Source of the DNA: Pholis gunnellus
Taxonomy: Eukaryota > Chordata > Actinopteri > Perciformes > Pholidae
Assembly (NCBI GenBank): GCA_910591455.2
Contig: OU342807.1
Location: 4,293,430-4,357,429 of the forward strand
Direction: 5' to 3'
Length of the DNA: 64,000 bases
Part shown: positions 1 through 11,768 of the stretch, in pieces
Numbering within the stretch: position 1 is the first letter of the stretch
How the letters are laid out: each line of letters begins with the position of its first letter
Program-made: the position numbers and the translations under genes
Notes under the pieces: model-generated
Told to the model about the DNA's origin: nothing
Database searches by the model: none
What the model saw: only the letters and a program-made list of their open reading frames with translations

Positions 1-148
1 TATCAGTAGCATCCATTGTTATTCACGGTGTCATCAGTCCAGGATAACTGCAGTAAGTGATCATTTTCACCAGGGTTCATTCATCTTCTATCAATAATCA
101 CACTACTAATGTACACGTGATAGTTTTATGGCTTGTTTCAACTCTCAC

Positions 149-2063
149 CAGAGCTTTCTCCGAGACGTCCGTGAGGAACAAACGCTCCACGACATCCTGA
201 AACACCAGAAAGCACAAAACACAAAGTCAGCTGTGGCAAAGTGTGTAATAATCTAAGCATTTAACTCAATTAATGAGATTATTTGGGGCACTGAGAACCA
301 GTGTTGCAGCTGAAACTAACACGCGAGCACCCACATGCACTGACTGTACCTTGCTTAAATGCTCTGCAATGTGACTTTTTCCACCGCCGACGTCCAGAGC
401 CAGAGGAAACGTCCTGAGAAGACAGGAAAGAAAGCAAACCTGTGTAGGAGTGTGTTGATGTGCGTTTGATTTAGAAACCAGATGTCTCGTCATACACTCA
501 CCTCGTAATGTCATAGACCCGATCTGCCACTCGACTGCCAACCTGCAGAACAAAGATCAAACTTGTGTCGCTGTGTTTTTATGGTTAAAGTAGAATCTGT
601 CTTCCGGAGGCCAAAGATGCTGCTGGATTTCACGAGTCAGCTTCTACTCTGCACGGACTCTCGAGTTTCATAATAAAACAAATAAACCTCAAATTGTTGG
701 TCAAAAAATCTGCCAAAAAAAGGAGCAAACTAATCAATTTGTCAGTGAGATGAAAATTAGTTTAGTTTGAACTTAATTTCTTCATCATTTTTAATGGCGC
801 ATATATCAGTATAGACTGGTTATATTGTCTCTTTGTTTCACCATCTCATTTGTATTATATATGATCTATCGATTTTCATTGTATTTATGTATTTGTTCTG
901 GAGCTAGGCGTCTAAGAATTCTCTTATATATTGTGTTATGTATGATTGTGAATGTGACAACTAAACTCGACTCTTCATGACTTTTTTTTTAACACACCTG
1001 TTTCTAAAGATTTCCAAAAGCACATTTTTTTTATTTTAATTTATGAAAATCAATAAAAAACTAAATTATAAAACTAACCAGCTATAGATATTGATTTTGC
1101 ATGTTATCTTATTTCTGGGGATCAAAAAATATGTAATTTTTTAACTTTTCTCTAATATTTGATATTATATGTTAAAGAAAATGTTCTGTCCAATTAAAAC
1201 TATTCAAATAAAAACCTCAAAATTATATTTAAAAAATACATTTAGATACTTAGGAATAGCAGCCAATTTTAATGAAATGTGTTTATTATAAATAATTGCT
1301 ACTTAATTTTCTGTCAACCGGCTAATTAATTAATCGACTAACTGTCGCCAGCTGTAGTTTACTTGTATAAACTGTTGGGTGGTTTAATTAATAAATAAAC
1401 GTAATATTTTATAACCTGTTTGTGTGTTTAATGTGTAAAACCTGACATTTGTAAAGTGAGTAGCTGTCAGGTATGTAATACCGAATAATAACACAGAAGA
1501 AGAAGAATAGAAAAGGACCATGAAAATAAAGTAAAGTACAAATACCTCAACTGTGTACTTAAGTACAGTAAAATAAAATAATATAATGGAAATTATGGGG
1601 TAAATTAACAGGATTACAGTAGCATAGTGGATAGTGCAAACAAAAAAAAAGATCTAAACAAGTATAATAAATAAGTAATAAAACAGTAAATAATATTAAA
1701 TAGGTCCACAATAACTACAATATTATACATACAGACAGAATACTTGTAGTACTGCACAGTGTATTTATATTATAAAGTAAACTACTTGAGTAGAAGTACT
1801 CTGCAGCAGGTGCGTACCTCGTCCCTCAGGTAGTCGTACTGGTGTCCGTCCTGCAGCGACGCTGCCCAGTTCTTCTGCCTCTTCTTCATCTCCCGGTTGA
1901 ACACGTTCATGGTGCCTTTGCCGCCCGCCGCCGACAGCCCTCTGCGGGGTTCACACCGCGGTCTGCAGCCGGAGGACGTGATCCAGCTCCGGCTGGCCGA
2001 GGAGGAGGCTGCAGGACAGGAGCCGGCTGCCCGCAGGACTCTCCGACACACCCCGCTGCTCAT
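149..2063 (-). CDS. ndufaf5: NDUFAF5, complex I assembly factor (5' part, four exons; continues past the left edge)
   Basis: Mitochondrial protein with a class I methyltransferase fold. The family hydroxylates an arginine of NDUFS7 early in complex I assembly. Coding exons read on the minus strand are 2063-1818 (82 codons, ATG at 2063), 542-502, 413-350 and 196-149, each flanked by GT/AG and in phase. Exon 1 has an arginine- and serine-rich N-terminus typical of a mitochondrial presequence. It is followed by FNREMKKRQKNWAASL, which matches the human FDRDLKRKQKNWAA segment. Exon 2 gives VGSRVADRVYDI. Exon 3 gives the SAM-binding motif I region FPLALDVGGGKSHIAEHL, where human has DLGCGRGY. Exon 4 gives DVVERLFLTDVSEKAL. 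The remaining two thirds of the protein lie outside the window. It is head-to-head with esf1, as in human. Confidence 0.93.
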
Positions 2064-2729
2064 CGGTTTGCTGCTTCAAGGTCCAAATTCAGTTGTGAAT
2101 TTAAAGCATTGTTGTACAACAGCTGAGCTGACTTCTTCCTGTCCTCCACACGGAGTGACCTCCTGCAAGGGGAGGAGGGAACATGTGGAACTGGATTCCA
2201 CTGAGCTCGTTGGAAACAATGGAACTGGATCACAGACTGGATGTATACTGACAATGTCATTCAATGTAAACACAAACATTGTTATGGCTACAATATTAAC
2301 AAAGTAACTATGGTTGAGTGACATTACTAAGATATTAGACTAAGAAATATCAGATGATATTTAATCTACAAGTATGGTTGAATTTATTAGACTATAGACT
2401 TATGATTTATTACTGTTTAGACTATATAACGTAGTTTATTAAAGCACCTGCCCCACATCTTTCATTCATCGACAACGACAAATTGATCAATCAATATTAA
2501 TTAATAAAATACGTGTTGTAATAGTTTTGATTGATGACAGGCAGAGAAAAAGTCATATTTTGGAAACCATGTCAGCGAGAAAGTGTTTTTTTAAAGTATC
2601 TCAAGCCTCGGTGAGCGTTTTGTCTCGTTTGTCCCACTTCGCTTGCCGTACCAAGGAAGGGACAGGAAGTTAGAAAAGGCACCAAAGCGTTGCATGCTGG
2701 GAAAACACGTGTAGCAGAACACCAGAGAG
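2064..2729. promoter_or_regulatory. Shared (bidirectional) promoter region of ndufaf5 and esf1, with esf1 non-coding exon 1
   Basis: The two genes diverge from this interval. Near 2665-2711 there is an ETS-type core (caggaagt), a GCATGCTGGGA motif resembling the ZNF143/Staf site, and a CACGTG E-box. A good donor (gagag|gttagt) ends a likely esf1 non-coding exon at 2729; it would join to the acceptor before 3705. The transcription start positions are inferred, not seen. Confidence 0.6.
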
Positions 2730-3704
2730 GTTAGTTTTTATTTTAAAACGCTGTTTAAACTCATTTATCATATATTTTGGGATGTGTATGTTTAGTATTG
2801 TGTGTAGTTTCAGCAGCTGGCTGGTTTTCCCGCCGTTACTGTCCGTCTGTTGTTTGCATGTTTACTGAAACTGAACCACAGCGGAGGATTTCTGACAACA
2901 CGTTATTTAAAATAACAGGGTTGTAAACGGCTGAACAGTTCTCCCAGTGAATGGGATGTTTAAATACTCCTCTACAAGTATAAGTCTTTAAATATGTATT
3001 AACGTATGAAAAGTAAAAGTAGTCAGAGTGCAGTAAAATGTTACCTGTCTCTGTTTTTACTTTACTGCTGCATTAATGTGTATGTTACATTTTACTGCTG
3101 ACGTTTTTATCTCCTTTATATCCTGTTGTCTAGTTTAAGCTTCATCAATGCATCATGTTCTATGAGATCATCATGTGTTCAAATCAAATATAAACAACCT
3201 GTTCATTCAACATCAACACATCTGGAGATACGAGGTTTTCACTGGACAGGAAGGAGATGAAGAACTAATCAGAAAAGTTATAAAAGCAGTCAGACTAATG
3301 TAGTGAAGTGAAAAGTACAATATTTACCTCTGAGATGCACAAGCAGTACTTACGTTCTCCCTCAGGATTAATCTGTGTGGGTTCCACCAACACCTAAACA
3401 ATACTTACTCCAGATGTATGAACATGGTTTACATACTATAATAAAAGATGCTAAAAGTTCTCAATTCTTAAAATATTATCGAAACACAAGCTTGTCTGTC
3501 TGCTCTTTGGTGTTGTGGAGGTAGAGTACGGTGGGTTTATCAGAAAACAGCTGCTGGAAACAGACACTGAACCAAACAAAAAGCATTTTAGAGGCTGAGT
3601 AAAGGATCGACAATTTGTTGGAATCAAGATGCACATGATGGGAGAAAGAGGCTCAGTGCTTGTTGTCCATGTAACCTAACAGTATGTCCTGTTGTTATTT
3701 TTCA
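2730..3704 (+). other. esf1 intron 1 (5' UTR intron)
   Basis: This is non-coding sequence between the inferred leader exon and the acceptor tttttcag at 3697-3704. It holds degenerate pieces of the 'agtacttgagtaaaagta' teleost repeat around 3000-3360. No open frame in it resembles a gene. Confidence 0.5.
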
Positions 3705-3727
3705 GGTGACACTTGAAGTTTGCCACC

Positions 3728-6666
3728 ATGTCGTCCAAAAAGAAGCCGGAGGGCGATGAGCGCTTCCTCCGGGTGCAGAAGGATCCCAGGTTCTGGGAAA
3801 TGCCCGAGAGAGAACGCAAAATCAAGATCGACAAGCGTTTCCAGTCCATGTTTCACGACGACCGCTTCAAGGTGAAGAACACGGTGGACAAACGAGGCCG
3901 GCCCATCACCCAAACCTCCAAGGAGGACCTGAAGCGCTTCTACAAACTCTCCGACTCAGAGGACGAAGACGACGAGGACGTAAAGAGCAAGAAGTCGGCA
4001 GAGGGCCAGAAGAAGAAGAAGAAAGGGAAGGAGAAGCTGGTGAAGCTGGTGAAGGCAGACGGAGAGGCCAAGAGAGGACAAGCAGTGCAGAGAAGAGATG
4101 CTGAAGGAGAGGAGGCTGAGCGAGGCGTCAGAGTGGTTGAAGAGGGTGAGTAGATGTTTCTGATGCAAGCTGAGCAAACGAGCACAGATTCTTTATTTCA
4201 ACCAGCTACATGTCGTCAGCTCCACTAATCGAATCTGTGCTCGTTTGCTTTTTTTTGCATAAAGTTGAATCTGATTTATAAAAGCGTTTATGAAGTCTTT
4301 ACTAGTCAACAACATTTACACTGGAGTGTATGAAATAGAATAAAAGAAAATAGATTTCTGTTGTTGAATCGAGATGTCTCCACTCCAGACTTCCATCAAA
4401 CGTACGTTCATTTCTATTTGTCTGTTTATCGATTGAGAGAAAATGAATTGTAGCTATTTTACTAATGCATCAATTGTTTTCATACAAAGGTGGTAAACTT
4501 GTTTACATCAGCTCACCGTGCATTACTGTTACAAACCGTCTGTTAGTGCTGCACAAGAAATCACTTTTTTAAACTGATATTTCCCTTTGAATAAAGTGAC
4601 ATCATAATAAATGACGTCCTGTCTGTTGGTGCACCACGCTGTCTCTGGCCAATCAGACATTTACTGTCAACATCCAGATGTTTGGAGATTTTATTAGTTA
4701 GTTGAAATTAAGTATCAGTAAAAAAAAAAAAACTGCACTTAAATATGTAACCATTGTTTTTTTTCATTGGTGCCTTTTGTGTTAATGTTAAATTTGGTCT
4801 ATAAAATAATTTTAGAAATAGAAGTATATGTTTTTTAATTCAGCAAGCAAGTTGTTGTATTTTACCAGAAACACAGAACTGAATTCACTTAAATATCTAT
4901 TTATTTATCACAAGTATCACCGTTATTGTGATATTGAACACGATGTGGCCTGTTCTCCTCGCATCGTGCAGCCCGACTGTCGAATGCTCCATACATCTAC
5001 AGGAACAGGCAGCGTCGATGATCTGTTAGTTGTTTTAGTATCCGTGCAGCTCATCGTCACTGCGGCTGTAACACATTTTATTATTTTACGCAGAAGATAA
5101 AAAGGACGAGGGGAAGAAATCTGCAGAGGATGATGATGTTGACCTGGGAGACAGTGTGACAGACGACAGCGAAGACGACGACGACGACGATGATGCAGAT
5201 GCAGAAGAAGAGAGCGATGTGGGGAGTGGCTCAGATTTGGAGGAGGAGTCCGGGCTGGACTCAGAGGACAGTGACAGCGAACCAGATCTGGCCAGAGGTA
5301 AAGGAAACGTAGAGACCAGCTCGGATGAAGACGACGACGATGTGGACGCCATCCTGAAGAAAGAGGAAGAGGATATCGAGCACGACTGGGGAGAGCTGGC
5401 CAAAGACGCCCGGCGAAGCGACGAGGTGAGGCGGCGCCTGTTGGAAGAGGACGCTCTGCTCACCTGAACAGGAAAAGCCTTCATCTCTCTTTAACTGCGT
5501 TTGTGTTTTCTGAATGTTCGCGTGTCAGGTTTCTACCCGACTGGCCGTCTGCAACATGGACTGGGACCGGATCAAAGCCAAAGACCTGCTGGCTCTGCTC
5601 AACTCCTTCATACCTAAAGGAGGAGCCGTGCTGTCTGTGAAGGTAAAGCCAGTCAACGTCGCGTCACCAAACAGGAGAAGGGTGTCTGTAAGAGAGGTAA
5701 ACAGCAGTGCATTCTGGGTATTGTCTTAGGTCTACCCGTCAGAGTTTGGGAAGGAGAGGCTGAAGGCGGAAGAGACTCACGGACCGCTGGAGCTGAAAGC
5801 TCTGCCCGACGACTCGGAGGACGACAACGAGGAGGAGAAGTAAGACGCAGATAGTTTTTGTCACTTAGGAGGACTAACAGTTTCACCATAACGTTGTTTA
5901 CAAACCCGTAATGTCTTTCTATGGGTCAGTTCACAGAAACCCATTTGACCCTTGTGGTAATGAGCCACACAACGTTTTACTCTCTAAAGGTTTGAACTGA
6001 AGCGTCAGACATCCCTCTGAACTAATGGAGTCTTTTAAAATGTCCACGTTAAAGCGTCCAGAGGTTAAAGCTCCAGCGTCCTTCATCAGGGTCGTTACGC
6101 TTTACAAAGAACATTTAAATACGAAAATAAAAAAGGGAACAAGCCAGTTTTAAACGCATAATATTACACAAGGGGTCTCAATCAAAACGATAACAAAAGA
6201 CGGATTTTGGAGTTTTTGCCAAGTATCGTGGGATCATGTGACTTCTCCCGGTTAAGATTCCTTCAGTGTTCATCGTTTTTAGATCAACGATGTGGCTTAA
6301 AACTGGATAAAAAGAGTGAGTTTCTGGCAGACAACCACAACGTTGACGCTGCACAAAGGGGATAAAACCGTTACTTTGATTAACACGATGGATTTCTCCT
6401 GAGTTTGAAAATCGTTGGAAGCATTTTGCAAAACTCAACAAAATATTTAACGGTTTGAGTCGTTTTTAGACATTTTAATGCAGAAACGTTACATATTGTC
6501 CCTTTAAGCTTGTAAATATTATTTTTCATTCCCATCTTATTTAATCGTTGTAATGTGTCTCATGATGACGGCCACAGGATGAAATCTGTTGGTCCGACAA
6601 TTACGTCGTCTTGAAATTATTAAGCCAGAAATCCATCTCTGCTTCTCGAGGTTCATGTTTTTTTTC

Positions 6667-6712
<46 letters not shown>

Positions 6713-9336
6713 TCTCGCCCTCCCTCCCTCCCCGTCCCCGTCTCTCAGAGGTTACAGGGAGAAGATGCGTAACTACCAGTTCAAGCGTCTGAAGTATTTC
6801 TACGCCGTGGTGGAGTGCGACTCGACCGACACCGCTGCTAAAGTCTACGAGGAGTGTGACGGCTTCGAGTACGAGAGCAGCTGCTCCGTCCTGGACCTCC
6901 GGTGAGAGGAGAAAGAATACGAAACTGACTTCCTGAAACTATTCTGGAAAAGCTAATATTTAAATTGACTACCGATCCTTTTGTTTGAACAGGTTTATTC
7001 CTGACGAAGTCAAGTTTGACGAGGAGCCCCGAGACGTGGCGACGGACGTGAACCTCTTGTCCTACACGCCCAAACTGTTCACCTCCTCTGCAAACGCAAC
7101 GTCAAAGGTAAGAAGAAGTTACTTCACTGACATAAAATATATTGTTATAGGCTAAGTTACCCAGCAGTATATCAAGTAATTTCTGTTTTTAGAAAGACAA
7201 ACAGCAGGACCGTGAGACTAATGTGTGTGAGTCTGTGTTTAACCAATCAGGTGCAGCTGACGTGGGACGAGACGGACAACGACCGCGTGACCGCCCTGAA
7301 CAGGAAGTTCAACAAGGACGAGCTGCTGGCCATGGACTTCAACGCCTACCTGGCCTCCTCCAGCGAAGAAGAGGAGGATGGTGAAGGAGGCTTTGTGTTT
7401 GGAGAGCAGGAGAGTGAAGACGAGGACGACGCGACAGCAGAGGGTGAGACCGGCCGCTCGAGACGCATTCAAACGTGTGCGTGTGTGTTGTGGCGGTTTA
7501 AACTCTTTGATGAGACGAAGCGGCGCTGATGTCCGTCTTGTTCCTGTTTGTAGCGAAACAGACAGAGGAGCCCGTCGTGGAGAAGAAACCGCCGAAGGAA
7601 GAGAAGAAGAAGAAAGGCGAGCAGCAGATCGCCAAGTACAGAGAGCTGCTGAAAGGCATCCAGGTCAAAGAGAAGAAGCTGCACGAGGACAGAGACATGG
7701 AGATGGAGATCACCTGGGTGCCAGGTACGAGGAGACGGAAGCAGGCTTATTAAAGCCGTGTCTGTGTTCTTTGTTTTTTCCTTTGGTAAAGAAGTGTCCT
7801 CTCTATTTTTATAGGCTCCAGTGTTTGGTGACCTGTAACAAAGTGTGTATATGGCTGTGAGTGTTTGAGCTCCAGTTAGTTTATTATTTGTGCATTTTTA
7901 TCTGTCTGCAGGACTGAAGGAGACGACGGAGCAGCTGGTGAAGAAGAAACTGGAGGGAACGGACAAGCTGACGCCCTGGGAGGGGTTCTTGCAGAAGAAG
8001 AAAGACAAGAAGAAGCAGAAGAAATCTCAAAGCAAAGAGGTAAGAGGATTCGTCCTCCCACACAAACAGCACTTCACAGTTCATAACAGCGGCCAGATGC
8101 ATGAAACTCTGTTGTGCGCACAGAGGAGGCATCGGCATTCCTCTCCTCATGCTGTTTTATAAACATGCACGAGTCTCATTTCCACTCCCACAGTTGGTTA
8201 TGAATGGATGTAGAAATGCTCCCGAACATCTGTCGATGAGAAAAAGGTTTCACAGATTGTGTCGTGTCAGCGAGGTTCTCTAAGAGCGGCTGTCATCACG
8301 CATGGTTGTAGCGCCCGTACCATTAATTCATCACGCTGCTGCAAACCAGCATCACAGTACAATCTCCGTTATTATTACTCAATCTACTTTAGAAACAGAT
8401 GTTTTTGGGCAGATTTGTGATTTTCCGGTTCCCTCTGCGGTTTCAATAATCCGCTTTCTGTTTTCTTTTGCATCAGGGAGAGGATGAGGAGGAGCTCAGT
8501 GACGAAGACCTTCCTCCAGACGTCGATCTCAGCGACCCCTTCTTCGCCGAGGAGCTCGCCGCTACAGGTGATCAATATGTCTCATGCTCTCGTTATTGTC
8601 CATCACCTCTCAGTATGAAAGTGGAGAAAAGAACAAAGTTAATCACAATCCAAGAACAATTTACTGGAAGATGGAAAAAGACACAAAAACAAGGACAATA
8701 AAATTACACATTTAACTATAATGTACATACAAGTCGGTGAAAACTGTGTATTTAAATACAGTAATATAATAAAGCAACAATGGAAAACAATACACAGTTT
8801 CTATACACGAAGTGTAACTGTTTCTGTAAATTGTTAAAATAATTCAAAAGTGCAAAGAGCGCTGGAACAAATATTTATTATTATAGTTTACTTTATATTC
8901 GTGAAATAGATATGTACAGTATATGCACGTCTCTATACAGTGTGTTTAATACTGAGGTACAGTCTGAATTCATTTATATATTCACATGCAGCTTAAAGTG
9001 CACATATTAACTGAGATTAACGTTTTATCACGTTAACCTCAGAATGGGACCAAACTCAGTGTGTCCGTAGATTTGAACATGAAAAGTCGTTCTTGATCTT
9101 TGCTTATTATAAGTTGGTACAGTTTTGAGTTTCGATTATTAATTAGTTCAGCAGCATGTTGATGATCAGTGTTGTCTGATGTGTTTGCAGACATGAAGAA
9201 GAAACCGAAGTGGAAGAAGAAGAAGAAGGAAGAGGAGCGGACAGCTGAGGAGGAAGAGGAGCTGGAGAAACAAAAGGTCAGAGTTCAGTCCCCAAATCAC
9301 CAAAGCTGTAGAGCCGAGCGCCGACCACCTCTGAAC

Positions 9337-9381
<45 letters not shown>

Positions 9382-10585
9382 GCTGAGATGGCTCTGCTGA
9401 TGGAGGACGACGGCAACGAAGCCAAACACAAACACTTCAACTACGACAAGATCGTGGAGCAGCAGAACCTGAGCAAGAAGAAGAGGAAGAAGCTGCTGAA
9501 GAAGGGCGACGGGCCGCCGGAGGGCGACGAATTCCAGGTCTGTGCGATGATGAGCAGGTGTTGTTGTGCTGGACCAGAACTTAAACAAATAATGTAGGGA
9601 CCAGCGGTTCACCCTAATTTATAAAACACAAGCAAATGTCTTCTTTTGTTTGTCACAGTTTTGAGATTTCACTTAATTTGTGGTGCTTTACCCCGAATAG
9701 TAACACTTTACTGAAACCCGCCTCCTCCTCTTAGTGTTTTATAAACATAAACATTGTGTGTGTAGTTCAACGCTTCCTTCATAACAGAAGACATTCGCAT
9801 GCTGTGCAGCTTCTTTTTTAAATGTCTCTTCAAATCTAAAGGTCATGAAATAGACGGATGTATTTGATGACGTTTAGCGTTTCAAAAACTATTTTCACTG
9901 AACTCAAGATGTTTTCTCTCCGTCATGCAGCAATCTGAGAGCTCCATGAATACCATTTATACAACCACGTCACATAAAATATCTAATTTTTCACGGTGAT
10001 GACATCATAGAATATGATGATAGGAGCTTCATTCGAATGTTAAAAACCAATTATTACCGCACCGCCCTCGTTTTAAGCAGATAGAAGTATAATTCCTCCT
10101 GTAGGCACCCTTGGGTGGCGGCTGCTGTATACAAATCGAATGAGCGCCGACATAGTAAAACACAGTAGGGAGTCTGTTCGCTCTGTTGTTAAATGGATGA
10201 AACGTACACGGTACGGTGCTTTAAATGTTTCCTGACCTGTGTCCTTTCGTTCTGTGTCCAGGTGGACGTTAAAGACACTCGTTTCCAGGCCATGTTCACC
10301 TCCCACCTGTTCAACCTGGACCCGTCCCACCCCAACTACAAGCAGACCAAAGCCACGCAGAGCATCCTGGCTGAGAAGCAGCGCCGGCGAGGGGAGGAGG
10401 AGGAGCGGCGGCAGCAGCTGAGCGCCGAGGCTGGGAAACAGGAAGTGGAAAATGACTCTAGCGCTCCGGCGGAGGAGGAGGGCACCTCGAAGAAATCGAT
10501 GGACCCCAGTTTGTCTCTGCTCATCAAGTCCATCAAAAGCAAAACGGAGCAGTTTCAGGCTCGGAAGAAGCAGAAGCTCGTGTAG
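3728..10585 (+). CDS. esf1: ESF1, nucleolar pre-rRNA processing protein
   Basis: ESF1 works in the nucleolus in early 18S rRNA maturation. There are thirteen coding exons: 3728-4145, 5094-5425, 5529-5642, 5730-5839, 6749-6901, 6993-7107, 7251-7443, 7554-7724, 7912-8039, 8477-8567, 9191-9276, 9382-9537 and 10262-10585. They sum to 2391 nt (796 aa; human about 850), with all phases matching. The start is gccaccATG (good Kozak), giving MSSKKKPEGDERFLRV then DPRFWEMPERERKIKIDKRF, a family signature. A long acidic/lysine-rich stretch follows, then the RRM-like core (LAVCNMDWDRIKAKDLLALL, VYPSEFGKER, YAVVECDS) and further K/E-rich coiled segments. The C-terminal NUC153-type block is DTRFQAMFTSHLFNLDPSHP. 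The protein ends FQARKKQKLV. Its length difference from human falls mainly in the low-complexity acidic region. Confidence 0.97.
4173..4249. repeat. Perfect 19-bp inverted repeat in esf1 intron 2
   Basis: The left arm 4173-4191 and right arm 4231-4249 are exact reverse complements (AGCAAACGAGCACAGATTC), separated by a 39-nt loop. Transcribed with the esf1 pre-mRNA, it would fold into a 77-nt hairpin. It begins 28 bases after the exon end. Confidence 0.9.
4545..4973. mobile_element. Degenerate MITE in esf1 intron 2
   Basis: The left end agtgctgcacaag and the right end cgcatcgtgcagccc are imperfect inverted repeats. They resemble a common teleost family with GGGCTGCACGAT termini, probably hAT-like. 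The right part contains 'gtgatattgaacacgatgtg', typical of that family. Flanking duplications are not clear. Confidence 0.5.
5840..6748 (+). other. esf1 intron between exons ending 5839 and starting 6749, with a (TC)n acceptor tract
   Basis: This is a 0.9-kb intron. Its last 90 bases (about 6658-6748) are a CT microsatellite passing into CCCT units, and it serves as the polypyrimidine tract of the acceptor tctctcag. I see nothing else recognisable in it. Confidence 0.7.
6667..6724 (+). repeat. (CT)n microsatellite
   Basis: Tandem CT with rare G interruptions, immediately upstream of the esf1 exon that starts at 6749. Confidence 0.95.
8568..9190 (+). other. esf1 intron
   Basis: AT-rich intron sequence with fragments resembling the teleost 'acagtgtatttat' repeat. 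No gene is visible. Confidence 0.5.
9339..9378 (+). repeat. (TG)20 microsatellite abutting a 3' splice site
   Basis: Twenty TG units run directly into the acceptor gcag|GCTGAG of the esf1 exon at 9382-9537. No separate polypyrimidine tract lies between the repeat and the AG. Confidence 0.97.
9538..10261 (+). other. Last intron of esf1
   Basis: Non-coding, ending in ctgtgtccag. No element that I recognise with confidence. Confidence 0.5.
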
Positions 10586-11768
10586 GTTTCACAAGAAAGT
10601 GGACTGAGACTCTGGTTCCTCCTAAAATCACTGACTGATGGACTGACGTGTTCGTAGAGGAAAGGATAGCACACGATGAGGAATCCAGCACTATGTTTTC
10701 AGTAAAAACTGAATCCTGCTGCATCAGATCATGTTGAAATGTTTTATTGTTGCACATAGAAAATCAGTTTCGTGAAAACATTCTTCACGGTCCACTTTTA
10801 CAAAGTCATTTCAAAGTCATTGTAGAAAACGGGGCTCGATTGAGCCTCATGCAAGAACAAGCAGCACAACAGATTCCTCGAAGTTAGAACACAGTTCACG
10901 TGTGGTTCCGACCCATCAGACGTCGTTATAGGAGATGTTTTGTTTGCACACAGGAGAGTCTTAATTCTTAATACTCGTCTCAGTGTCGTCTCCTGTAGTT
11001 CAACACAGTGAGACGTCTTCTCTTTACACCACGTCAGTGTCACGAGTCACATTCTTCCTGTTATACTTTCAAACATATCAATAATTTAAGCTGATAAAGT
11101 TCATATTTTGATCCAGTCAGTTTGTTGAAACGGACTTGGAGCGCTCAAAGGTTTAGGAGATGGAACGCTCTTGCATGAGGCCCATTAATCTGTTGATTTC
11201 AATTAATTTACAAACATAATTAACGTTGTCGATTGGTCCTTTAGATTTGACAAAACATCATGTATGCATAACATCAGACACAGAAAATATAACTCCGTAT
11301 CTTCACATAAATTCCTGATTTTTGCAGCTAAATATGAAATGGTGTGTTTTGATGAGTGAATACTAAAACCTTGATCCACAATTCATTCAAGCTGCAAGTT
11401 AGTTTCCATACGACGGCACGTCTGCGTAAAAGGTTGTTTTTGTTTGTTTACTTTGAGGACAGTTTACAGAAAACAGTAAGAACGTGTTGTCTGCAGCTTT
11501 TCTATCTGCAATATTTACAGTTTTTTATTGAAGAATTAAAGAAAGACATGTCAGTGGCTCGATTATCAACATGAGTCAAAGGCACTTAATCAGGTGCTGT
11601 TTGAAGAGTCTCTTCTATACAAGTATTAACATATAAAGTACAGCAGCGTTAGTTTAAAGGATGCTCTCTGCAGAAACAGACATCAGCTTCTAGCCTAATG
11701 TTTTTGGGAAAATCCTCATTCTGCCTTAAAGCAGGCTTTTGATCAGTGACGTGGTCTTGATTTGGCTC
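10586..11768. other. Convergent 3' regions of esf1 and acaa1
   Basis: This interval lies between the esf1 stop and the acaa1 stop and presumably holds both 3' UTRs. On the minus strand an AATAAA signal at 11529-11524 would give acaa1 a 3' UTR of about 250 nt. On the plus strand the only nearby candidate I see is AGTAAA near 10701, so the esf1 end is uncertain. Confidence 0.5.
11524..11529 (-). terminator. Candidate acaa1 polyadenylation signal (AATAAA)
   Basis: The plus strand reads tttatt, i.e. AATAAA on the acaa1 strand, about 240 bases after the stop codon. Confidence 0.45.

Noticed and set aside
3713..3727. Upstream in-frame extension of esf1 (MKFAT...)
   Set aside because: It would need a TTG start. 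The ATG at 3728 has a strong Kozak context and matches the family N-terminus.
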